58,844 bases of DNA from an uncultured Ruminococcus sp. Its GTDB lineage: Bacteria > Bacillota > Clostridia > Oscillospirales > Ruminococcaceae. The DNA is taken from contig CANOIR010000010.1 of assembly GCA_947566125.1 (NCBI GenBank), forward strand, positions 1 through 58,844, given 5' to 3'. Below, in pieces: positions 35,491 to 43,616 of this stretch. Each line of letters begins with the position of its first letter. Positions within the stretch are counted from its first letter, which is position 1. The position numbers and the translations under genes were made by a program. The notes below the pieces were generated by a model that was not told the origin of the DNA, made no database searches, and saw nothing but the letters and a program-made list of their open reading frames with translations.

Positions 35491-36375
35491 ATGAAGGAGA
35501 TTTTGTTTTCAGATATATGTAGTTTTTTTCCAAGAAGAAAAGATGATGCACACAAGGGAGATTTTGGACGACTTTTATGTATAACAGGAAGTTTGCGTAT
35601 GCCGGGAGCAGCGGCAATGGCATCATATGCTGCATTGCGAAGTGGTGTAGGCTTGCTCACAACTGCAACTGCTGAAAAAAACATTTCAGCAATATCGTCA
35701 CATTGTTTTGAATCTATGTATCTTCCGCTTAGAACTGATGAAAATGGATTTATAACATGGAGTGGCAATGAAGAGATTTTGACTGAACTTGTAGAAAAAT
35801 CTGATGCTGTTTTGATCGGCTGCGGACTTGGAATTACAAAAGAAACAATTATTTTGACAAAGAATATTATAAAACGCACTAAAGGAATACTTATTATTGA
35901 TGCAGATGGTCTTAATGCAGTATCAAACGACATAGATATTATTTTAAAGAGAAAAGAAAATACTATACTTACTCCTCATCCGGGAGAGATGGCACGCATT
36001 TTAAATACTAGTATACAGAAAGTTCAGTATGACAGGGAGTATACTATTCATAATGCAATGAAGCTATTGCCGGAAACTGTTATAATTTTAAAAGGACATG
36101 GAACTATTGTGGGATGCAAGGAAGGAGTTTATATAAATCCCACTGGAAATCCCGGAATGAGCAGAGGCGGCAGTGGAGATGTTCTGGCAGGAATGGTAGC
36201 CTCATTTGCAGCACAGGGTTTAAAACCTATAAACGCTGCAATTGCCGGAGTGTACATTCATGGAATGGCAGGTGACATTGCATCAGGCAAATATAGCCAA
36301 TCTGCAATGCTTCCACGTGATATAATTGAGTGTATTCCCGAAGTATTTATGAAAATTGAGGAAAGCAAAATATAA
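35491..36375 (+). CDS. nnrD: ADP-dependent NAD(P)H-hydrate dehydratase
   Basis: A metabolite-repair enzyme that returns damaged NAD(P)HX to NAD(P)H. The 294-residue protein is the stand-alone YjeF C-terminal (ribokinase-like) domain. Motifs are HKGDFGRLLCITGS, LRSGVGLLTTA, LTPHPGEMARIL, LKGHGTIV, and the catalytic-site GMSRGGSGDVLAGM with its Asp. The epimerase half (NnrE) is not fused here. The ATG at 35491 follows a GGAGG site. A terminator hairpin sits immediately upstream. Confidence 0.93.
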   Translation: MKEILFSDICSFFPRRKDDAHKGDFGRLLCITGSLRMPGAAAMASYAALRSGVGLLTTATAEKNISAISSHCFESMYLPLRTDENGFITWSGNEEILTELVEKSDAVLIGCGLGITKETIILTKNIIKRTKGILIIDADGLNAVSNDIDIILKRKENTILTPHPGEMARILNTSIQKVQYDREYTIHNAMKLLPETVIILKGHGTIVGCKEGVYINPTGNPGMSRGGSGDVLAGMVASFAAQGLKPINAAIAGVYIHGMAGDIASGKYSQSAMLPRDIIECIPEVFMKIEESKI

Positions 36376-36412
36376 GAACCTATATTCATAGGATAATTTG
36401 AATACAGGTTCT
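36375..36412 (+). terminator. Hairpin after nnrD
   Basis: AGAACCTATATTCA and TGAATACAGGTTCT pair with one mismatch and a 10-base loop. The left arm and loop include a 17-base word that recurs after glgB. Confidence 0.6.
36381..36397 (+). repeat. 17-base repeat, copy 1
   Basis: TATATTCATAGGATAAT, identical to 49951-49967. Both copies begin within about 5 bases of a stop codon of a rightward gene. Confidence 0.5.
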
Positions 36413-36493
36413 AAAGAATAATTATTTTTAAAGATGTTAAAAAGATATTACCCTTAAATATAAGATAATAAATTATAAAGGAGATCTGACGTT

Positions 36494-37099
36494 ATGAAAC
36501 GATTGATTGTTACTCTTACAGCGATTACGGGTTTTATTGTTTTTACAGCTTGTGAAAATTCAGCTGCTCCTTCAGCAAATGCAGAACAAAAGCTTAATGG
36601 TGTTTTTTCTACTGATATGACTCTTGAGCTTGATGATTTTACCGCAGAAGGCGTTTTGACAAGATATGATTCAGGTATCTGGAATGCTTGCTTTGAATCA
36701 CCATCAGAGCTTTCTGGCGTACAGCTTAATTTTAATGGTGATAGTGTTGAAGCATCATATAAGGGTCTGTCATTTTCAGTTCCTCAGGCAGCTTTGCCGT
36801 CAAAGGCTCTTTTGACAGAGCTTATAAAAGCCGTGGATACTGTTGCCGAATCAGACGATATATCAGGCAGTAAGAAAGACGATCTTATTGAAATCGAAGG
36901 CGAGCTTGATGGTGAAAATTATACACTATATTTAAATAGTGATGGAAGTCTTGCAGAATTTAGAATGAATAATATGGGGGGCTGTATTATTTTTGAAGGA
37001 TATAGTCCAGACGCTGCTGTAACAACAACTGAAACTACAATAGAATCTCTTGTTGTTACTACATCATTAACAGTAGCAGATGAAACTGCTCAGCAATAA
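36494..37099 (+). CDS. Putative lipoprotein of unknown function
   Basis: The 201-residue precursor starts MKRLIVTLTAITGFIVFTAC, a lipoprotein signal with the lipid-modified Cys at 20. The mature part alternates short polar and hydrophobic strands (GVFSTDMTLELDDFTAEGVLTRYDSGIWNACFESP) in a way that suggests a LolA-like beta half-barrel. This is a visual impression only. The C-terminus ends in a short Thr-rich tail. No characterised homologue is recognised. It has a terminator downstream and faces the pectate lyase gene. Confidence 0.6.
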   Translation: MKRLIVTLTAITGFIVFTACENSAAPSANAEQKLNGVFSTDMTLELDDFTAEGVLTRYDSGIWNACFESPSELSGVQLNFNGDSVEASYKGLSFSVPQAALPSKALLTELIKAVDTVAESDDISGSKKDDLIEIEGELDGENYTLYLNSDGSLAEFRMNNMGGCIIFEGYSPDAAVTTTETTIESLVVTTSLTVADETAQQ

Positions 37100-37119
37100 A
37101 GATCATTTTCAATACAACA

Positions 37120-37150
37120 AAAGGCAGCACGAATAAATCGTACTGCCTTT
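37120..37150. terminator. Terminator between the lipoprotein and pectate lyase genes
   Basis: AAAGGCAGCACGA and TCGTACTGCCTTT form a 13-bp stem with one G-U and an AATAA-type loop. Convergent genes can both use it. Confidence 0.78.
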
Positions 37151-37187
37151 ATTGTTAGTTAATCATTCACATTGTAAACGACTCAAA

Positions 37188-40100
37188 TCAATCCTGAACA
37201 GGAAGTACCTTGATCTGCTCAGCCAGACGCTGCATCAAAGCATTTGCATCTCTACCGTTGATTTCCGGATCAGAGATATAGCACTGTGCATTTGCGAGCT
37301 GTTGATCATTTAGATCCATTGCACCTGCAATGAACTTGTTTAAATATACAATGTCGATCATAGAGAGTGTGTTGTCAAGGTTTAAATCACCATAAACAAC
37401 ATTAGGAATTTGACCACTCTTAGTAGTGGTTGCTGTAGTTGTAGTTGTTGTTGTAGTTGTATTTTTATTGCCTGTAGTAGTAGTGGTTGTACCTATAGTA
37501 ATATCACCACCTCCTGAAATGCTCATTTCGTCCATGCATCCGCCATCTGTTTCAAAAATTGATTTGAGATTTGTAAACAGATCAGGAGAATTTGCTGTAT
37601 CAAGCTTGTAGTTGCCGGAAGGAATGTAGCAGATAGAAGCGTCTGTATCGAAGTTAGCATACTTATTAGCTGTATCAACCTTTTGGCTCTTATCTGTTAC
37701 GATAGTACCATCCTCGTCGCCCTTTACATTAGTAAACTCATCCATATAGCTCTTAATAGCACCGAGCTTAACCTGCATTGGGTTTTTACTATCCTTGAAT
37801 ACGTTATATTCAGAGAAGATATAAGCGTTAGCTCTTGGATTCATGCAGTAGCTTGTTTGACCATCAAATACATTGTTGTACATATGGATATTAGCCTGAC
37901 GTGCAAGAGGTCCACGAGATTCGCAGTTCTTCCAGTAGTTATGATGATATGTCAGATGGAACTGGAGATTGCTGTCTGAAGCTCCTACGAGGTTAGTTTT
38001 GTGATAGCCTTCATAGTAGCAATAGCTGTTTGTGAAATACTGACCACGTTTAAAGTCACAAGCACCATCGCCCTCAGCCTTATCTGATTCAGCAGGATTT
38101 GAGATCTTAGGAACATAGAATTCGCAGTTGTGAATCCAGCATCTTTCAACAGAAGCTGTCAAAGTTGAACCTTCCTGAACGCCTTCCATACCAACGCAGT
38201 CTTCAGGAACATTTCTAAATGCAATATTTCTTACTTCAAAGCTCTTACCATAATCAGGCTTTGAAGACTCAGCCATAAAGTGGAAGCCCCAGCCGTTTAC
38301 GCAAGCATCAGTACCGATACCTTCAATAGTGATGTCCTTACCGGACTTCATTCTTGCCATATAACCGTTGTCACCAACAGAACCACCGTTGTCAACAGAG
38401 TCAAATACAGTTACTCCATCAGGAGCAGTTACATTACCAACAATTCTTACAACCAAAGGAGTGCCATCAGCTGCAAGCTTTGCAATTATGCCATTGTTGT
38501 TATTAGGTACACCGCCGTTTGCAGTCTTGCCAGTACCATTGTCCATACCAGCGGAGTTCAGAATATGACCGATACCCTTTACGGTTGTGCCGTCCTTGGA
38601 TGTAACGGAAACAGTATTCTTGTTGTCCTCTGTTACATAGAGAACGATAGCATTGCTCTTGAGTGTACCGTCATCATTATAAGCACCAACGCCGGCTGTG
38701 TAGTTGTAGTGAGCATATCCTGAACGGTCCTGAGTACCTACAGAAACATTGCTTACTGTAACATCGCCCTTTGTTGTTTTCATAGTGATAGAGTATACAC
38801 CTGATGTAAGACCTGTTACATCGACACGTGCACCGCCGTCAACATCTCTTACCAGATATTTGAAATCCTCACCAGTGAGAGAACCATTTACAGGGCCGCT
38901 GTATGAAACAGCTGTTACATCAGCATCAGCAACACCTTCAACAACAAGATACATCATTTCATTCCAGCCGCCTACGCTCTTTACTTTCAGGTCGCCTTTA
39001 ACAACGCTTGATTGTGAAGATTTGGAAGTAGCAGTAGTAGTTGCTATAGATGAACTAGAATTTGAAGAATTTGTTGTAACTATTGCACCTGTTGAGTTAT
39101 AAGCCATATAGAACAGGCTTATAGAATCACCCTTTGCAACAGTATGTACACCAGCCTTAAGATCAATGGTAACTATACCGTTTGCATCTGTTGTATACTT
39201 TGTACCGTCAACCTTAACTGCCTTGCTGGCTTCAGCAAATACAAGTGTAAGCTTTCCGTCTGACGGTGCTGTAAATGCAATATTTGTAGCAGTTTCCATT
39301 TTCAGGCACTGGGTAAGTGTCTTGCCGTTATAATTTACAGTACCTCTTGAAGTAGAGAGATTACCTGTGATTGTATAGAATGAACTTGATACACCATTTG
39401 CAGTGAAATCATGAACATATCCGCCGCTTACAGGAGGCTGTGAATCGGTAGTAGTTTTTACTGTAGTATTACTGCTTGAAGGTTTTGAAGTAGTAGTGGT
39501 TGATGTAGTAGTAGTAATAGAAGAACCGGACTGGAATCCGCTGCCAATAGCAATAACGCCTGACTGATATGAAGTTATCTTATTCATCAGTTCTTTATTT
39601 ACGCTATAATCTTTATCATCTACAGAGTCATCGAATTCCCATTCAAAGTCACCTCCGTTAAGTCTGCCGGCAAGTTCCATTACCTTGCTTGGAACTGCAT
39701 CAGCAGAATCAGGAGTGTATGAATACATTACACTGCTGTTTGTATCGAAGTTGTTGTAACTTGTAGCACCAGCAGCGCACTTAATGCTTTCCGGAACTTT
39801 TTCATCTCTTGAAGAAGCTTCATAAGCATCAAAGTCTGTGTTGTTAGTCTGATAGGTTATGTATGATTTATGACCTGACATAACGTTGCCGAATGACTTG
39901 ATCATACCGCCATTTTCACCAGAGAATGTACCGCCGCTTATTGTATCAGATCCCTGCATGGAGATCATCATAGGATAATTACAATTTCTGAAATAGTTGT
40001 TTTCAACAAACGCATTTCCGCCCATTGTAACACCTACGCCGTACTTAGCGTTTCCATCATAGTAGTTATTGTAAACGTGAACAGACATTGTACGGATTCT

Positions 40101-41234
40101 TGGATGACGAGAGTCGGAGTGGTCAAACCAGTTGTGGTGATAAGAGATCCAGTTTTCACCAGTTTCACTCTTCATTCCGCAAAGTGACATTTTTCCTGAA
40201 TCCCAGAAGTGATTATAAGAAACAGTGATATACTTGGAGTCATCCTTAAGGTCCATAGAGCCGTCGCCCTTTACCTGATCGGCATCGCTTCCGGCTGAAC
40301 CGTAGAAGATGTCGTTATCATGAACCCATATATTATAGTTCGCTGTTTCAAGTGCTATACCGTCATCGCCAAAGAGCATTACAGCCAGATTTCTGATTTC
40401 AATGCTTTGAGCTCTGTTGCAGCGTACACCCCAACCGTAGCATACAGCATCTTCACCGATTCCTTCAACAGTTATATTCTTAATAGGGCTGCTCTCTGAA
40501 CTTGCCTTGATGAGCAGATTATTAGTGTCGCCTGATCCGTTTATACCATCAATAGTTACCTTACCGATGATACGAATGTCAACGGGACGAGTTTCAGCAC
40601 CCTTTTGCATAGCTTTGAGAATTTCGCTTATACCAGTGCATGGCTGAGTCTTTGAGCTGCTTATCTTGACATCCATTTTAATAGTATTTTTAGTATCTTC
40701 TGTTACATACAGAACAACAGCATTGCTTTTGAGAGTACCGTCATCATTGTAAGCGCCAATGCCAGAACCGCCTGTTATTGAGTTTTTTGCAAAACAGAAA
40801 CCACTTCTATCATAAGATGTAGATGTAACATTTATTTCAGCTGCTGCAGAAGTCATTTCAGTTCCGTTCTTTGTTGGGACAATTTTAAGTGTGTGATTTC
40901 CGGCTTTGATTCCTACAGCATCAGCTCGGAAGTAGCCTGAATACTGACGAATAAGCATTGAATCAAGCTGAACTCCGTCACAATAAACATTGTATCCGTC
41001 TGCACCGTCAACAGCAGTCCATTCAGCGTAAGCACCTTCTTCATAACCCTTAGCATCAATAATAGAAACAGAATTTCCTGCTTCTACCAGCGGAAATTCT
41101 TCCATAGTACCAGCATTATAATTGAGTGTGTTACTGTCATCGGCCATTACGTTAAATGTAGCGGCAGCTGATGACAGTGTGCTTGCTGCAAGTAATGCAG
41201 CAAATGTTTTCTTTGCGTGTTTTCTAATTCCCAT
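37188..41234 (-). CDS. Secreted multimodular pectate lyase: two PL1 domains, carbohydrate-binding-like module and dockerin
   Basis: A 1348-residue precursor for pectin breakdown. Modules by rough residue: signal peptide 1-31; a fibronectin-III-like region 50-140; PL1 domain A about 145-555, with calcium-site DADQVKGDGSMDLK near 320 and catalytic-region SRHPRIR near 375; Ser/Thr linker 570-600; a beta-rich module, possibly CBM, 603-716; Ser/Thr linker; a second fibronectin-like region 745-835; PL1 domain B about 835-1235, with EGDGACDFK near 1050 and SRGPLAR near 1110; Thr linker 1245-1271; and dockerin 1280-1346. Both lyase domains keep key acidic and arginine residues. The dockerin closely matches that of the xylanase. 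AGGAGG lies 8 bases before the ATG. Confidence 0.93.
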   Translation of the reverse strand: MGIRKHAKKTFAALLAASTLSSAAATFNVMADDSNTLNYNAGTMEEFPLVEAGNSVSIIDAKGYEEGAYAEWTAVDGADGYNVYCDGVQLDSMLIRQYSGYFRADAVGIKAGNHTLKIVPTKNGTEMTSAAAEINVTSTSYDRSGFCFAKNSITGGSGIGAYNDDGTLKSNAVVLYVTEDTKNTIKMDVKISSSKTQPCTGISEILKAMQKGAETRPVDIRIIGKVTIDGINGSGDTNNLLIKASSESSPIKNITVEGIGEDAVCYGWGVRCNRAQSIEIRNLAVMLFGDDGIALETANYNIWVHDNDIFYGSAGSDADQVKGDGSMDLKDDSKYITVSYNHFWDSGKMSLCGMKSETGENWISYHHNWFDHSDSRHPRIRTMSVHVYNNYYDGNAKYGVGVTMGGNAFVENNYFRNCNYPMMISMQGSDTISGGTFSGENGGMIKSFGNVMSGHKSYITYQTNNTDFDAYEASSRDEKVPESIKCAAGATSYNNFDTNSSVMYSYTPDSADAVPSKVMELAGRLNGGDFEWEFDDSVDDKDYSVNKELMNKITSYQSGVIAIGSGFQSGSSITTTTSTTTTSKPSSSNTTVKTTTDSQPPVSGGYVHDFTANGVSSSFYTITGNLSTSRGTVNYNGKTLTQCLKMETATNIAFTAPSDGKLTLVFAEASKAVKVDGTKYTTDANGIVTIDLKAGVHTVAKGDSISLFYMAYNSTGAIVTTNSSNSSSSIATTTATSKSSQSSVVKGDLKVKSVGGWNEMMYLVVEGVADADVTAVSYSGPVNGSLTGEDFKYLVRDVDGGARVDVTGLTSGVYSITMKTTKGDVTVSNVSVGTQDRSGYAHYNYTAGVGAYNDDGTLKSNAIVLYVTEDNKNTVSVTSKDGTTVKGIGHILNSAGMDNGTGKTANGGVPNNNNGIIAKLAADGTPLVVRIVGNVTAPDGVTVFDSVDNGGSVGDNGYMARMKSGKDITIEGIGTDACVNGWGFHFMAESSKPDYGKSFEVRNIAFRNVPEDCVGMEGVQEGSTLTASVERCWIHNCEFYVPKISNPAESDKAEGDGACDFKRGQYFTNSYCYYEGYHKTNLVGASDSNLQFHLTYHHNYWKNCESRGPLARQANIHMYNNVFDGQTSYCMNPRANAYIFSEYNVFKDSKNPMQVKLGAIKSYMDEFTNVKGDEDGTIVTDKSQKVDTANKYANFDTDASICYIPSGNYKLDTANSPDLFTNLKSIFETDGGCMDEMSISGGGDITIGTTTTTTGNKNTTTTTTTTTATTTKSGQIPNVVYGDLNLDNTLSMIDIVYLNKFIAGAMDLNDQQLANAQCYISDPEINGRDANALMQRLAEQIKVLPVQD

Positions 41235-41313
41235 TGGTTCAACCTCCTAATAAAACCAATAATTTAGATACAAGCATTTATAATTTTTTCCAAAATTAAG
41301 CTCATATAATGTA

Positions 41314-41342
41314 AGTATAATACTATTTTAATTTTATGTCAA
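41314..41342 (-). promoter_or_regulatory. Promoter of the pectate lyase gene
   Basis: On the minus strand, perfect TTGACA and TATACT with a 17-base spacer. Confidence 0.7.
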
Positions 41343-41450
41343 TTGATTTATCATACAAAAAAAGTTTATGCATTTGGCTATTGTGCACATATACTGGGGA
41401 TTATGTTGAATAGAGTGACCAACGTTCATTTTTTGCTGTTTGCTTTTGTT

Positions 41451-41466
41451 ATGAAACCGGTAACAG
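41451..41466. promoter_or_regulatory. Possible cre-like (CcpA/LacI-family) operator
   Basis: ATGAAACCGGTAACAG agrees with the WTGNAANCGNWNNCAW catabolite-response consensus except at the last base. It lies between the divergent pectate lyase and L,D-transpeptidase promoters. It could serve carbon control of the lyase, but is about 110 bases upstream of that promoter. Confidence 0.3.
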
Positions 41467-41510
41467 GATAATTAAAAAACAGTATCAATTTAAATTGTTT
41501 GTTAAAACGG

Positions 41511-41539
41511 TTGACAAAAAACGCAATGTAATATATAAT
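41511..41539 (+). promoter_or_regulatory. Promoter of the L,D-transpeptidase gene
   Basis: Perfect TTGACA and TATAAT with a 17-base spacer; the leader to the start codon is about 125 bases. Confidence 0.75.
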
Positions 41540-41669
41540 AATTAAAGGTGTATAATATAAGTGGAAATCCTTGGAGTATTGCCGATTTTTTTATTTTATA
41601 ATATAAAAGCGGATCATAAAATATATAGAAATATATAAAAAATAATCAGTGAATGAAAGGATGATAATT

Positions 41670-43547
41670 TTGAACGAGAGGGAAAATCAGCCAAACAACA
41701 AACGCAGTGCAACAGCTGCTCCAAATCGTCCATCAAAGGAGGAGCTGCATCGTCAAATGCAGGAATCTCTTAAAACTTCTAAAAAGCCGCATGTTGTACA
41801 AAGTCGAAAAGCCAGCAGCAATAAAAGTGTATCTCAGCTTTCGGCAAAGCAAAATAATACTAAGAAACGTTCCAGTTCTGCAAATGGAAAAAATTCTGGA
41901 AATATAAATGCAGCTGATGAAAAAATGGAAAAAATGCGTAGAATAAAAGAGTCTATGAATGCTATGGATGAACCAGCAAAGCCACAGAGAAAGCGTCTTG
42001 CACCATCATCTACAGCAGCAGAGGCTCAGCGTTATGTTCAGCGTCAGTCAACATCTTCAAAGTCATCATCAAAACGCAGTCGTTCTGATTCTAATATGTA
42101 TGACTATGAAATACCATCAGATTATCGCCAGAATAAGAAGTTCCAAGAAGATCAGGTTGCTTCTGAAAAGAAAAGCAAGATCGGAATAATTGCAATATTT
42201 GCAGTTTTGATCATTATTGCAGCAGTATATTTTATAGGTGTTATTTGGTGCAGCAATGGTTTCTTGCCACGCACATATATGAATAATGTTGATATAAGCG
42301 GTATGACAATGGATGAAGCAGAGGAGGCTGTTATTCATAAAGTAGAAGTAAAAGGTCTTACATTTATAAAGAAAGGTGGAGATGAGATCCATTTCGATGG
42401 TGAAGAATTTGGTTCTGAAGTTCACCTTGAAAATGACGATACCTTTGTTGAAGCAGCATCTCAAAATTCATTTCTTTGGTTTAAAAATTTCTTTAGCAAG
42501 GCAAAGTACAGCACAAAGCTTGTAAATACATATGATGAAAATAAACTTATAAGTCTTATAGCAAATTATACATGGGGTAGTGCACCTCCTACAGATGCAT
42601 ATCTTCAAAGACAGGACGATGGAACATATGTTATAATTCCTGAAGATAATGGTGATATGGTAGATGTAGATGTGCTTGTAGATTATGCACTTGAATGTGT
42701 AAGAAATGGTGATTCTGTAATCGATATCAATGAATGTGATTGTTATCTTTATGCTGAAGTTACAGAAGCAAGTCTTCAGAAAGCTTGTGATGAGGCAAAT
42801 GCTCTTCAGGGACTTACTATAACATATGATTTTGATGATAGAAAAGAAGAACTTGAGTCTTCAACTATTGTTGAGTGGGTTTCTTCTGATGAAAACGGCG
42901 ATATGACAATTGATGAAAATGCTGTTCAATCTTGGGTTCAGGCTAATATCGCAAATAAGTATGATACCTATGCACCAGGTTATGTAAGAACATTTAACTC
43001 AACAATGCAGGGTACAGTGGAAGTTCCTTTAGGTGATTACGGCATTTATGGCTGGCAGACTGATGTTGAAGCTACAACTGAAAAGCTTATTGAATATATA
43101 AAAGCAGGTGAGAGTGTTACAGTTGAGCCTGAGTATGTTAAAAAAGGATATTCACGAGCTACAGATGATATTGGTGATACTTATATTGAGGTTGATATTA
43201 CGAATCAGCATGTATGGTATTATAAAGACGGTGAACTGCAAATGGATTCTGACTGTGTTACAGGTATGGCAACTGATCCAGATAGAGCTACTCCTACAGG
43301 TGCATTCCAAGTTTGGTCTATGGAAAGAGATATAGTTCTTCAGGGAGCTGACTATGCTACACCTGTAAGCTTTTGGATGAATATTTCAGAGTGCGGAGTT
43401 GGACTTCACGATTTAGGTCGTTCTGCATATGGCGGAGATATTTATATGTATAATGGTTCTCACGGTTGTATAAACTTACCATATGACTTTGCAGAATCTC
43501 TGTTTAATGCTATTGATGTAGGTATGCCAGTAATAATGATTCCATAA
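41670..43547 (+). CDS. L,D-transpeptidase (YkuD family) with long cytoplasmic tail
   Basis: A cell-wall enzyme that makes 3-3 cross-links in peptidoglycan. The 625-residue protein has a basic Ser/Lys/Gln-rich, probably disordered cytoplasmic region (1-168). One transmembrane helix (about 170-195) and two peptidoglycan-binding-type (PG_binding_4) repeats come next. The YkuD catalytic domain shows HDLGRSAYGG and SHGCINLP, with the Cys near residue 600. The domain order is typical of Firmicutes vanW/YkuD proteins. The TTG at 41670 was chosen, because AAAGG lies 9 bases upstream; the GTG at 41649 and ATG at 41661 fit worse. Confidence 0.9.
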   Translation: MNERENQPNNKRSATAAPNRPSKEELHRQMQESLKTSKKPHVVQSRKASSNKSVSQLSAKQNNTKKRSSSANGKNSGNINAADEKMEKMRRIKESMNAMDEPAKPQRKRLAPSSTAAEAQRYVQRQSTSSKSSSKRSRSDSNMYDYEIPSDYRQNKKFQEDQVASEKKSKIGIIAIFAVLIIIAAVYFIGVIWCSNGFLPRTYMNNVDISGMTMDEAEEAVIHKVEVKGLTFIKKGGDEIHFDGEEFGSEVHLENDDTFVEAASQNSFLWFKNFFSKAKYSTKLVNTYDENKLISLIANYTWGSAPPTDAYLQRQDDGTYVIIPEDNGDMVDVDVLVDYALECVRNGDSVIDINECDCYLYAEVTEASLQKACDEANALQGLTITYDFDDRKEELESSTIVEWVSSDENGDMTIDENAVQSWVQANIANKYDTYAPGYVRTFNSTMQGTVEVPLGDYGIYGWQTDVEATTEKLIEYIKAGESVTVEPEYVKKGYSRATDDIGDTYIEVDITNQHVWYYKDGELQMDSDCVTGMATDPDRATPTGAFQVWSMERDIVLQGADYATPVSFWMNISECGVGLHDLGRSAYGGDIYMYNGSHGCINLPYDFAESLFNAIDVGMPVIMIP

Positions 43548-43557
43548 GTTGTTTTTT

Positions 43558-43588
43558 AGGCTGCCGTGTCATTTTGATACGGCAGCCT
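43558..43588 (+). terminator. Terminator hairpin directly before the glutamine-synthetase-like gene
   Basis: AGGCTGCCGTGTC and GATACGGCAGCCT pair over 13 positions with one G-U and a 5-base loop. It ends 28 bases before the next start codon, with no visible promoter between. Confidence 0.82.
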
Positions 43589-43616
43589 TTAATATATTTT
43601 AAAGGAGAATAAAAAT

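Noticed and set aside
33226..43547. A cohesin-bearing scaffoldin among the surface-protein genes
   Set aside because: No cohesin-like domain was recognised in any of the large proteins; only dockerins and a dockerin-like region are seen.
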